A stretch of DNA of 64,000 nt. Origin: Mycobacterium sp. M26. Lineage in GTDB: Bacteria > Actinomycetota > Actinomycetes > Mycobacteriales > Mycobacteriaceae. Positions 26,840 through 34,219 of this stretch are shown piece after piece. The position numbers and the translations under genes were made by a program. Position 1 is the first letter of the stretch. Each line of letters opens with the position of its first letter. The notes beneath the pieces were generated by a model. That model was not told the DNA's origin. It ran no database searches and worked only from the letters and a program-made list of their open reading frames with translations. Location of the stretch: positions 501,468 through 565,467 of the forward strand of contig NZ_LN929907.1 of NCBI RefSeq assembly GCF_001494595.1, in the 5' to 3' direction.

Positions 26840-27699
26840 CACGACTGCACGGCCTTGGCGAGCGCGATGCAGGTGGTCAGCCAGCCCGGTTCGGCGCGCG
26901 GGCCGTCCTGCAGCGCCCACATCGCGTTGTGCACCATCCGCACCAGCACCCACGCCCGCGCCCGGTCTTCGTCGAAACCCGCCGTGTCGATGAGGGTGTA
27001 GAACCGGCGCAGCACGCCGTCACGGACGTCGCCGGCCAGCTCGTCCCACCGGTTCCACAGCATGGGGGCGATCTCGTAGTGCGGATCGCCGTTGACCGGC
27101 TTCGGATCGATCACCAGCCACGGTTCCCGTTCGCCGGCAAGCACATTGGCGTAGTGCAGGTCGGTGTGCAGCACGCGCATCGGCGCGGGGTCGGTGAGCA
27201 GGTCCGCGCAGTGGGCCAACGCCTGCTCGACGAGCCGGTGCGGGATCGGGGCACTGCGGGGCAGCGCGGCCAGCTCGGCGTTCCAGCGTTCGAGGTAGGA
27301 CGCCAGGCTGCGCAGTTGCGGCATCGCCGGAACGTGGATCCGGCGGTACAGGCGGGCGACGATCTCGCAGGCCTCGACATCGGAGACGGTGCTCAGATCG
27401 GTGGGCTCCAGCCGTTCCAGCAGCAGCGCCCGGCGGTGCGGGTCGGCGCTGAGCAGCCGCACCGCGCCGTCGCCGGCCCAGCGTCGTAGCGCCAGATGCT
27501 CATGCTCGGACTCGTCGTCGGGGAAGGCGATCTTGAGCATCGCCGCCGCACCGCCCGGCGCGCGGACCGGGAGCACCAGCGAGCAGTAGCCGTGGCTGGC
27601 CGTCCCGTCGGCGGTCAACTGCCACTGGGCCATCGCCTCGCGGGTCAGTTTGGGCAGCGCGGCAACCCAGGACGCCCACTGCGGACCGCGGCCGGCCAT
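26839..27699 (-). CDS. APH-fold kinase, streptomycin 6-kinase-like
   Basis: The 286-residue protein shows the aminoglycoside/hydroxyurea kinase motifs: LHTDLHYANVL with the catalytic Asp and WLVIDPKPVNGDPHYEIA with the Mg-binding DPK, as in the APH(6)/HUR family. Such genes are widespread in actinobacteria and need not confer resistance. The ATG at 27699 gives a normal family length; the frame stays open upstream without matching sequence. A 46-residue membrane ORF ends 23 bp upstream. Confidence 0.8.
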   Translation of the reverse strand: MAGRGPQWASWVAALPKLTREAMAQWQLTADGTASHGYCSLVLPVRAPGGAAAMLKIAFPDDESEHEHLALRRWAGDGAVRLLSADPHRRALLLERLEPTDLSTVSDVEACEIVARLYRRIHVPAMPQLRSLASYLERWNAELAALPRSAPIPHRLVEQALAHCADLLTDPAPMRVLHTDLHYANVLAGEREPWLVIDPKPVNGDPHYEIAPMLWNRWDELAGDVRDGVLRRFYTLIDTAGFDEDRARAWVLVRMVHNAMWALQDGPRAEPGWLTTCIALAKAVQS

Positions 27700-27722
27700 G
27701 GCCGCGACACCGGGGAGCTCGC

Positions 27723-27863
27723 TCAACTGTCGGTGTCGTCGGTGGGGTGCTCGACAGGCGGAGGTGGTGGCTGCCGGTTGAGCCAGTCCTTGAGCCGAAA
27801 CAGCTGACTGGCCACGAGCCCGAGGCCCACCACTAAAAGACCCACGACGATGGCAATGGTCAT
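27723..27863 (-). CDS. 46-residue single-TM protein
   Basis: ATG at 27863 opens a short frame: a hydrophobic helix (IAIVVGLLVVGLGLVASQLF), a basic turn (RLKDWLNRQ), a run of five Pro and an acidic tail. The codon pattern is GC3-rich and protein-like, and it lies 32 bp from the divergent hrpA gene and 23 bp before the kinase. No homologue is known to me; the call rests on the clear TM and the position. Confidence 0.5.
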   Translation of the reverse strand: MTIAIVVGLLVVGLGLVASQLFRLKDWLNRQPPPPPVEHPTDDTDS

Positions 27864-27895
27864 TTGGTTTCGAGCCTACGCATATCCTGGCGCGA

Positions 27896-30800
27896 GTGTC
27901 CGAACGGTCCGGCGACGAGCGTCGCGAGGTGCGCCAGCTGCGTGCCCGCCTGGACGGGCTGACGATCCGGGACGCCGCGCGGCTGGGCCGGCGGCTGAAG
28001 TCGCTGCGCGATGTCACCCCGGAGAAGATCAGTCAGCTCGTCGAGCAGATCGCCGCGGCCGAGGCGCTGGTGGCCACCCGGACCGCGGCTGTTCCAGACA
28101 TCACCTACCCCGACCTTCCGGTCAGCGAGCGCCGCGCCGATCTGGCCAAGGCCATCAGCGAGCACCAGGTGGTGGTGGTCGCCGGTGAGACCGGGTCGGG
28201 CAAGACCACCCAGCTGCCCAAAATCTGCCTGGAGCTGGGCCGCGGGGTGCGCGGCACCATCGGCCATACCCAGCCGCGCCGGCTGGCCGCCCGCACCGTC
28301 GCGCAGCGGATCGCCGACGAACTCGGCACGCCGTTGGGCGATGCCATCGGCTACACCGTCCGCTTCACCGACCAGGCCAGCGATCGCACGCTGGTGAAGC
28401 TGATGACCGACGGCATCCTGCTGGCCGAGATCCAGCGCGACCGCCGGCTGCTGCGCTACGACACCCTGATCCTCGACGAGGCCCACGAGCGCAGCCTCAA
28501 TATCGACTTCCTGCTGGGTTACCTGCGTGAGCTGCTGCCGCGACGCCCCGACCTGAAGGTGATCGTCACGTCGGCCACCATCGAGCCGGAGCGGTTCGCC
28601 GCGCACTTCGGTGGGGCCCCGATCGTCGAAGTGTCCGGGCGCACCTATCCCGTCGAAATCCGTTACCGGCCTTTGGAAGTCGCCGTTGTTTCCGAGGACG
28701 TCGACGATCCGGACGATCCCGACCACGAGATCGTGCGCACCGAGATGCGCGATCAGACCGAGGCGATTGTCGACGCCATCGCCGAACTGGAAGCCGAACC
28801 GCCCGGCGACGTGCTGGTGTTCCTGTCCGGGGAGCGGGAGATCCGCGACACCGCAGAAGCGTTGCGCGGGTTACGCAATACCGAGGTACTGCCGCTGTAT
28901 GCCCGGCTGCCGACCGCGGAGCAGCAGAAGGTGTTCGCGCCCCATGTCGGCCGGCGGGTGGTGCTGGCCACCAACGTCGCCGAGACCTCGCTGACCGTGC
29001 CCGGTGTCCGCTACGTCGTGGACCCCGGTACGGCGCGGATCTCCCGATACAGCCGACGCACCAAGGTGCAGCGGCTGCCGATCGAGCCGATCTCCCAGGC
29101 CTCGGCCGCCCAGCGCTCCGGCCGATCCGGGCGGACCGCCCCCGGTGTGTGCATCCGGCTGTATTCGGAAGCCGATTTCGACGGGCGGCCCCGCTACACC
29201 GATCCGGAGATCCTGCGCACCAACCTCGCCGCGGTGATCCTGCAGATGGCCGCCCTGCAACTCGGCGACATCGAGAACTTCCCGTTCCTCGACCCGCCCG
29301 ATCAGCGCAGCATCCGCGACGGGGTGCAGTTGCTCCAGGAACTCGGGGCGTTCGACTCCTCGGGTGCGATCACCGATATCGGCCGCCGACTGGCCCAGCT
29401 ACCCGTCGATCCGCGGCTGGGCCGGATGATCCTGCAGGCCGATACCGAAGGCTGCGTCCGGGAAGTGCTGGTGCTCGCCGCCGCCCTGTCGATCCCGGAC
29501 CCACGCGAGCGCCCGGTCGACCGGGAGGAGGCCGCACGGCAGAAGCACGCCCGCTTCGCCGATGAGCATTCCGACTTCGTGTCCTACCTCAACCTGTGGC
29601 GCTATCTCGGCGAGCAACGTAAATCACTGTCCGGCAACGCCTTCCGGCGGATGTGCCGCGAGGAGTTCCTGCACTACCTGCGGATCCGGGAATGGCAGGA
29701 CCTCACCGGCCAGCTGCGCAGCATCGCCCGCGACATCGGGATCCGGGAGTCCACCGATCCTGAGCCGGCCGACCCGGCGCGGGTGCACGCGGCGCTGGTC
29801 GCCGGACTGCTGTCGCATGTTGGCCTGCGGGAGGGTGAATCCCGCGACTACACCGGGGCGCGCAACACGAAGTTCGTGCTGGCGCCGGGCTCAGTGCTGA
29901 CCAAGCGGCCGCCGCGCTGGATCGTGGTGGCCGACCTGGTGGAGACCAGCCGGCTCTACGGCCGCATCGCGGCGCGCATCGACCCCGATACCGTCGAACA
30001 GGTCGCCGGAAACCTGGTGCAGCGCAATTACAGTGAGCCGCACTGGGACGCCAAACGCGGAGCGGTGATGGCCTACGAGCGGGTGACCCTCTACGGCCTG
30101 CCGCTGGTGGTGCGCCGCCGCGTCGGCTACGCCGAGGTGGATCCGGTGGTGTCGCGCGAGCTGTTCATCCGGCATGCCCTGGTTCAGGGCGAGTGGCAGA
30201 CCCGGCACCACTTCTTCCGCGACAACACCGCCCTGCGCGCGGAACTGGCCGAGATCGAGGAACGGGCCCGCCGCCGTGACCTGCTGGTCGACGACGACGA
30301 GATCTTCGCCTTGTACGACAAGCGGATTCCCGCCGACATCGTCTCAGCCCGCCACTTCGACGGCTGGTGGAAGAAGCAGCGGCACCGCACTCCAGAGCTT
30401 CTGACGTTCACCCGGGACGATCTGCTGCGCGTCGACGACGCCGACACCGACCGCCCGGACGTCTGGCAGGCCGGGGATCTGGCGTTACCACTGTCCTACC
30501 GGTTCGAGCCGGGGGCGGCCGACGACGGGGTGACGGTGCATGTACCCGTCGAGGTTCTGGCCCGGATCGGTGGCGACGAATTCGGGTGGCAGGTCCCCGC
30601 GCTGCGGGAAGAATTGATCACCGCACTGATCCGGTCGCTACCAAAGGACTTGCGCCGCAACTTCGTTCCCGCCCCGGACACCGCCCGGGCGGTGCTGTCC
30701 TCGATCACCCCGGGTCAGGAGCCGCTGCTGGAGGCGCTGCAGCGTGAATTGCACCGGCGCACCGGCGTGCTCGTGCCGATCAGCGCATTCGACCTGGACA

Positions 30801-31810
30801 AGCTGCCGGCGCATCTGCGGGTGACGTTCGCAGTCCACGGCTCCGACGGCACCGAGGTGGCGCGCGGGAAGGACCTGGACGCTCTGCAGCACACGCTCGC
30901 CGGCTCGGCGCGCGCGGCCGTGGCCCAGAGCGTCGGCGCGGAGCTGGAACGCTCGGGATTGCGGGGTTGGCCCGAGGACCTCGATGAGCTGCCCCGCACC
31001 GTCGAGCGCACCGTCGGCGGACACCTGGTGAAGGGTTACCCGGGTTTTGCCGACGCCGGCACCGCCGTGGATATCCGGGTGTTCGCCACTGCCGCCGAGC
31101 GTGATCCGGCCATGGCCGCCGGGCTGCGACGACTGGTGCGGCTGTCGGTGACCTCGCCGGTCAAGTCGCTGGAGAAGGCGCTGGACCCGCGAACCCGGCT
31201 GATGCTCGGCGCCAACCCCGACGGATCACTGGCCGCGCTGCTCGACGACTGCGCCGACGCCGCCGTCGACGTGCTCGCTACCGCACCCGTGTGGACCAAG
31301 GCCGAGTTCGGTGCGCTTCGCGAGCGGGTGGCAGCCCAGCTCGTCGCCACCACGCGTCAGGTGCTGGACCGCGTGGAGAAGGTGCTCACGGCGTGGCACG
31401 ACGTCCAGGTGGCGCTGCCTGATCGGCCGCCCGCTGCCCACGCCGAGGCGATCGCCGACATCCGCGCCCAACTCGAGGGCCTGCTGCCCGAGCGCTTCGT
31501 CTCCGCCACCGGGGCGGCGCACCTCGGTGACCTGGCCCGGTATCTGACCGCCATCGTCCGCCGGCTCGAGAAGCTGCCGCAGGGGCTGGCTGCGGATGCC
31601 GACCGGATGGCTCGGGTGCATGCCGTCGAGGATGCGTATCTTGAACTGGTGCAGGCACTTTCACCGGCGCGGGCAGCGGGCGCCGATGTCCGCGACATCG
31701 CCCGGATGATCGAGGAGTTCCGGGTGAGCCTGTGGGCCCAACAGCTCGGTACCGCCCGGTCGGTCAGCGAGCAGCGGATCTACCGGGCGATCGACGCCAT
31801 CCTCGCCTAA
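27896..31810 (+). CDS. hrpA: ATP-dependent RNA helicase HrpA (DEAH box)
   Basis: The 1304-residue protein has Walker A GETGSGKT at 97-104, DEAH at 194-197, the SAT motif (VTSATIEPERF) and motif VI QRSGRSGRTAPG, then HA2/OB domains and a C-terminal DUF3418 region, the layout of bacterial HrpA. HrpA unwinds RNA and rescues stalled ribosomes in other bacteria. The GTG at 27896 lacks a clear SD. The next gene starts 155 bp downstream. Confidence 0.93.
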   Translation: MSERSGDERREVRQLRARLDGLTIRDAARLGRRLKSLRDVTPEKISQLVEQIAAAEALVATRTAAVPDITYPDLPVSERRADLAKAISEHQVVVVAGETGSGKTTQLPKICLELGRGVRGTIGHTQPRRLAARTVAQRIADELGTPLGDAIGYTVRFTDQASDRTLVKLMTDGILLAEIQRDRRLLRYDTLILDEAHERSLNIDFLLGYLRELLPRRPDLKVIVTSATIEPERFAAHFGGAPIVEVSGRTYPVEIRYRPLEVAVVSEDVDDPDDPDHEIVRTEMRDQTEAIVDAIAELEAEPPGDVLVFLSGEREIRDTAEALRGLRNTEVLPLYARLPTAEQQKVFAPHVGRRVVLATNVAETSLTVPGVRYVVDPGTARISRYSRRTKVQRLPIEPISQASAAQRSGRSGRTAPGVCIRLYSEADFDGRPRYTDPEILRTNLAAVILQMAALQLGDIENFPFLDPPDQRSIRDGVQLLQELGAFDSSGAITDIGRRLAQLPVDPRLGRMILQADTEGCVREVLVLAAALSIPDPRERPVDREEAARQKHARFADEHSDFVSYLNLWRYLGEQRKSLSGNAFRRMCREEFLHYLRIREWQDLTGQLRSIARDIGIRESTDPEPADPARVHAALVAGLLSHVGLREGESRDYTGARNTKFVLAPGSVLTKRPPRWIVVADLVETSRLYGRIAARIDPDTVEQVAGNLVQRNYSEPHWDAKRGAVMAYERVTLYGLPLVVRRRVGYAEVDPVVSRELFIRHALVQGEWQTRHHFFRDNTALRAELAEIEERARRRDLLVDDDEIFALYDKRIPADIVSARHFDGWWKKQRHRTPELLTFTRDDLLRVDDADTDRPDVWQAGDLALPLSYRFEPGAADDGVTVHVPVEVLARIGGDEFGWQVPALREELITALIRSLPKDLRRNFVPAPDTARAVLSSITPGQEPLLEALQRELHRRTGVLVPISAFDLDKLPAHLRVTFAVHGSDGTEVARGKDLDALQHTLAGSARAAVAQSVGAELERSGLRGWPEDLDELPRTVERTVGGHLVKGYPGFADAGTAVDIRVFATAAERDPAMAAGLRRLVRLSVTSPVKSLEKALDPRTRLMLGANPDGSLAALLDDCADAAVDVLATAPVWTKAEFGALRERVAAQLVATTRQVLDRVEKVLTAWHDVQVALPDRPPAAHAEAIADIRAQLEGLLPERFVSATGAAHLGDLARYLTAIVRRLEKLPQGLAADADRMARVHAVEDAYLELVQALSPARAAGADVRDIARMIEEFRVSLWAQQLGTARSVSEQRIYRAIDAILA

Positions 31811-31818
31811 CCGACCCT

Positions 31819-31861
31819 GTCCACCGATTGGGGGACATGGGTTATCCACCAATCGGTGGAC
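31819..31861. promoter_or_regulatory. Paired 18-bp palindromes, copy 1
   Basis: Two 18-bp elements, GTCCACCGATTGGGGGAC (31819-31836) and ATCCACCAATCGGTGGAC (31844-31861), are spaced 25 bp start to start. Each is an inverted repeat of the form GTCCmCC-N4-GGkGGAC. Together they also make a 13-bp perfect inverted repeat (outer arms 31819-31831 and 31849-31861). The downstream edge is 103 bp before the first small secreted peptide gene. It could alternatively fold as the hrpA terminator. Confidence 0.55.
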
Positions 31862-31964
31862 AGCGCTGCCATCGAGAGCATCGTCTGATTGCCCGAAGAG
31901 CTATCTGTGCTGGTCAGCGACTTTTGTATCACCAGCGATGAGCTGAAGAACAAGGGAGAGAACA

Positions 31965-32198
31965 ATGACCACCATCTGGATGAAGCGCCTGGCCGCCGGT
32001 GCGATGCTGACCGCCGCACCCGCTCTGTTCGCGATCGGCGCCGCCGGTGTGGGTAACGCCGCGCCGAGCAGCACCCAGGACAACGGTCCGCACCTAAGTG
32101 AGCCGGCCCAGCACGAGAGCTTCCCGCACGAGGATTTCCTCAAGGGAGTTCCCGGTACCCCGGGCCGTCACAACTGGGGGCACCACCACGCTGGGTGA
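31965..32198 (+). CDS. Small secreted His-tailed peptide, paralogue 1
   Basis: The 77-residue product has a signal peptide (LAAGAMLTAAPALFAIGAAG) and a mature part DNGPHLSEPAQHESFPHEDF followed by a His-rich end (HNWGHHHAG). The SD GGGAGA precedes the ATG. It is nearly identical in its first 40 codons to the paralogue at 33075. The function is unknown; the His tail could bind a metal, which is inference. Confidence 0.72.
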   Translation: MTTIWMKRLAAGAMLTAAPALFAIGAAGVGNAAPSSTQDNGPHLSEPAQHESFPHEDFLKGVPGTPGRHNWGHHHAG

Positions 32199-32215
32199 TC
32201 GTCACCCCATGAACG

Positions 32216-32255
32216 TCGGGCGGAGAGGCAAACCACATGCTGCCTCTCCGCCCGA
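32216..32255. terminator. Terminator of paralogue 1
   Basis: A perfect 15-bp stem (TCGGGCGGAGAGGCA with TGCCTCTCCGCCCGA) with a 10-nt loop lies 18 bp after the stop, followed by a pyrimidine-rich run (TCCTTCTGTCTGCTTCTC). Confidence 0.75.
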
Positions 32256-32314
32256 TCCTTCTGTCTGCTTCTCTTCGGAGCCGGCGGCAGCACAATATGG
32301 GCTACTTTTGCGAC

Positions 32315-32593
32315 ATGGAGCAGATCGGAATCCGCGAGTTGCGTCAGCACGCCAGCACGTGGATCCGCAAAGTCAAAGCGGGCGCGTCGATTCAGATTGC
32401 CGAGCGTGGACGCCCCGTCGCCCTTCTGGTGCCGATTGACCCAGTCGACCCGGACCGTGAGCAACTCATCGAGTCTGGCGCCTTGGTTCCCGCGCCAGAG
32501 CCCCGGCACGCATTCGCCGTCTCCGATCTGATCGAAGGCCCCTCGCTGACGGGCGTTCTCGACGAGCAACGCTCCGATCGGCGATCTACCTAG
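32315..32593 (+). CDS. VapB/Phd-type antitoxin
   Basis: The 92-residue protein starts with the Phd/YefM-VapB fold (IGIRELRQHASTWIRKVKAG, then RPVALLVPI), a family that binds DNA and neutralises VapC toxins. The ATG at 32315 is preferred; ATG 32297 is also in frame. The toxin gene that overlaps its 3' end is broken, so this antitoxin now appears to be an orphan. Confidence 0.75.
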   Translation: MEQIGIRELRQHASTWIRKVKAGASIQIAERGRPVALLVPIDPVDPDREQLIESGALVPAPEPRHAFAVSDLIEGPSLTGVLDEQRSDRRST

Positions 32594-32912
32594 ACACCTC
32601 GGCGACCGTGAAGTTGGTTGCCGCCGAGTCCGAATCGGCTGACTTGATCTCAGGGCAGCGCGACGGATCGGAGATTCTGCAGTGCTTGCCGCGCAACGCC
32701 TTTCGCAGGGTATCGACACGCTAGTCCTGACCGAGGCGGTGGTGTTGTCCGCCCAGGCGATCGGTGCAGCCGAGCTGAGGACTCTGGACGCGATACACCT
32801 GGCGACCGCAGTGGTGCATCGCGCTGCGATCTCCGACTTCTGCGTATACGACCTACGGCTGGCGGCTGCCGCCGCGGCGCAGGGCCTCCCTGTCATCTCC
32901 CCCGGGGCGTAG
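32584..32912 (+). pseudogene. Broken VapC (PIN-domain) toxin
   Basis: Two parts of a VapC are visible in different frames. The N-terminal IYLDTSATVKLVAAESESA (with the first catalytic Asp) reads from 32584 and hits a stop at 32722. The C-terminal half LRTLDAIHLATAVV ... AAAQGLPVISPG reads from about 32682 to 32912 in another frame. About 40 residues of the middle, including the expected Glu, are missing. A deletion with frameshift is the simplest explanation, so the toxin is inactive. Confidence 0.75.
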
Positions 32913-32928
32913 CACCTCACGCCGTCGT

Positions 32929-32971
32929 GTCCCCCGATCAGGGGACACCGCATGTCCACCAATCGGGGGAC
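32929..32971. promoter_or_regulatory. Paired 18-bp palindromes, copy 2
   Basis: GTCCCCCGATCAGGGGAC (32929-32946) and GTCCACCAATCGGGGGAC (32954-32971) repeat the copy 1 design: the same 18-bp inverted-repeat form, the same 25-bp spacing, and the same 103-bp gap to the start codon of the paralogue at 33075. The first element diverges in bases yet keeps its symmetry, which suggests protein binding. Confidence 0.6.
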
Positions 32972-33074
32972 AACAGCATCATTGAGAGCATCGTTTGTTT
33001 GCCCGAGGAGCCAACGTCCCAGGTCAGCGATTCTTGTATCAACAGCGACGAGCTGAAGAACAAGGGAGAGAACA

Positions 33075-33305
33075 ATGACCACCATCTGGATGAAGCGCCT
33101 GGCCGCCGGTGCGATGCTGACCGCCGCACCCGCTCTGTTCGCCATCGGCGCCGCCGGCGCCAGCAATGCCGCCACCGGCAGCATCGACAACGGCGCCAAC
33201 ATGAACCAGCCGGCCCACCACGCGACCTTCCCGCATCAGGACTTCGGGACTGACGCCCCGGGCAGCCGGTCGCACCACCACCACCAGTGGCGGCACGCGG
33301 AGTGA
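33075..33305 (+). CDS. Small secreted His-tailed peptide, paralogue 2
   Basis: The 76-residue product shares its signal peptide and first 26 residues almost exactly with paralogue 1, then has NGANMNQPAHHATFPHQDF and a tail RSHHHHQWRHAE. It has the same SD and leader. The signal-peptide half is much more alike than the mature half, which points to recent duplication or gene conversion. Confidence 0.72.
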   Translation: MTTIWMKRLAAGAMLTAAPALFAIGAAGASNAATGSIDNGANMNQPAHHATFPHQDFGTDAPGSRSHHHHQWRHAE

Positions 33306-33321
33306 TCGCCAGCTGAAGACC

Positions 33322-33356
33322 TCGGACGGAGAGGCAAGAAGCGCCTCTCCGTCCGA
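33322..33356. terminator. Terminator of paralogue 2
   Basis: TCGGACGGAGAGGC pairs perfectly with GCCTCTCCGTCCGA (14-bp stem, 7-nt loop), followed by TCCCTTCTCC. It resembles the paralogue 1 terminator in its GGAGAGGC core. Confidence 0.75.
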
Positions 33357-33374
33357 TCCCTTCTCCAGGGAAGC

Positions 33375-33406
33375 AAGAGGGGCACCCCATCCGGGGTGCC
33401 CCTCTT
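33375..33406. terminator. Terminator hairpin between convergent genes
   Basis: AAGAGGGGCACCCC and GGGGTGCCCCTCTT form a perfect 14-bp stem with a 4-nt loop (ATCC). With its A-rich left side and TT right side it can serve both strands, most likely the minus-strand small gene that ends at 33422. Confidence 0.75.
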
Positions 33407-33421
33407 GTGATGCGTTGTCGA

Positions 33422-33589
33422 TCAGCGGCTTCCGTGCACCGACGTGTCCACCTGAGGCGCGGTCGCGGACGGCCCGATCTGGTTGACCCATGTGTTGTGG
33501 CCCAAATCAGCCTGTGCCGGCGCGGCAATGCTCAGGGCGGCGGCGACGAGTCCGCTGGCGATGGCGCTGGTGACTGCAAACTTCTTCAC
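33422..33589 (-). CDS. 55-residue secreted peptide
   Basis: GTG at 33589 with AGAGGGA 6 nt upstream opens a frame coding for a signal peptide (KKFAVTSAIASGLVAAALSI, cut after APAQA) and a 28-residue mature peptide DLGHNTWVNQIGPSATAPQV plus eight residues. The start and signal are typical of small exported mycobacterial proteins. It is flanked by its own terminator and is divergent from paralogue 3. No function is known. Confidence 0.65.
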   Translation of the reverse strand: MKKFAVTSAIASGLVAAALSIAAPAQADLGHNTWVNQIGPSATAPQVDTSVHGSR

Positions 33590-33674
33590 TTTGTTTCCCT
33601 CTTCCTCGATGGCCGGGGCGTTCTCGTTCCGACCTGACCCTCACAACGCCGGCCCATCTCCGATTTAGTTCCGC

Positions 33675-33731
33675 TGGCAGCACTTGATCGCTGCTTGGCA
33701 GCAATTGATCGGTGTACTCCGATCGGGGGAC
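33675..33731. promoter_or_regulatory. Tandem 21-bp-period repeat plus one palindrome, upstream of paralogue 3
   Basis: TGGCAGCACTTGATCGCTG (33675-33693) and TGGCAGCAATTGATCGGTG (33696-33714) differ at two of 19 positions and are offset by 21 bp, two helical turns. Directly after comes GTACTCCGATCGGGGGAC (33714-33731), an 18-bp element of the same form as those upstream of paralogues 1 and 2. The paralogue 3 start is 117 bp further. Confidence 0.5.
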
Positions 33732-33848
33732 CACGGCCTCAACACATACATCGGACAAACCGATGAGGAATCTGACCGTGAGCTGGACCACTGTGGAGTC
33801 ATGCCGAAAACGGCACCACCACAGAACAACTCAGCAGGAGTAAACATC

Positions 33849-34109
33849 ATGACAAGCACCACAACCTGGTTCAAGCGAGTGGCCGCGGGCGCTGCCCTGA
33901 CCGTCGCACCGGCGCTGTTCGCACTGGGCGCCGCCGGCGTCAGCCACGCCGACACCAACGTCGACGCCAACACCGGACCCAACCTGAGCCAGCCCGCGAT
34001 CCACCAGAGCTTCCCCGGCGAGGACTTCGCCGAAGAGATGTACGGCGGCCGTGACTTCCGCCACCACTTCTTCCACCGCGGCTTCCATCGCGGGTGGCAC
34101 CACAGCTGA
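33849..34109 (+). CDS. Small secreted His-tailed peptide, paralogue 3
   Basis: The 86-residue product has the same plan as paralogues 1 and 2 (signal peptide VAAGAALTVAPALFALGAAG; GPNLSQPAIHQSFPGEDF), but a longer His/Phe/Arg-rich tail (RHHFFHRGFHRGWHHS). A strong SD (AGGAG) lies before the ATG. DNA identity to the other two is low, so this is the older member. A perfect terminator follows. Confidence 0.72.
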   Translation: MTSTTTWFKRVAAGAALTVAPALFALGAAGVSHADTNVDANTGPNLSQPAIHQSFPGEDFAEEMYGGRDFRHHFFHRGFHRGWHHS

Positions 34110-34120
34110 CCGTAGTCATC

Positions 34121-34159
34121 ACCTCGGGCGAGAAACTTTCTGAGTTTCTCGCCCGAGGT
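34121..34159. terminator. Terminator of paralogue 3
   Basis: A perfect 16-bp stem (ACCTCGGGCGAGAAAC with GTTTCTCGCCCGAGGT), 7-nt loop, then GTTTTGG: a strong intrinsic terminator just after the stop. Confidence 0.85.
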
Positions 34160-34219
34160 GTTTTGGTGTCAGTGCAGCAGGGGACACTCGGATGCGATCG
34201 TGTGGAAGAGGGGAACGTG

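Noticed and set aside
26839..27699. Calling the APH-fold gene an aminoglycoside resistance gene
   Set aside because: Motifs show the kinase fold only; such genes are common in soil actinobacteria and resistance cannot be read from sequence.
31819..31861. Reading the first palindrome pair only as the hrpA terminator
   Set aside because: The same paired design occurs at 32929-32971, where no operon needs ending in the same way, and the distance to the next ATG is conserved; regulatory use is more likely, though a double role is possible.
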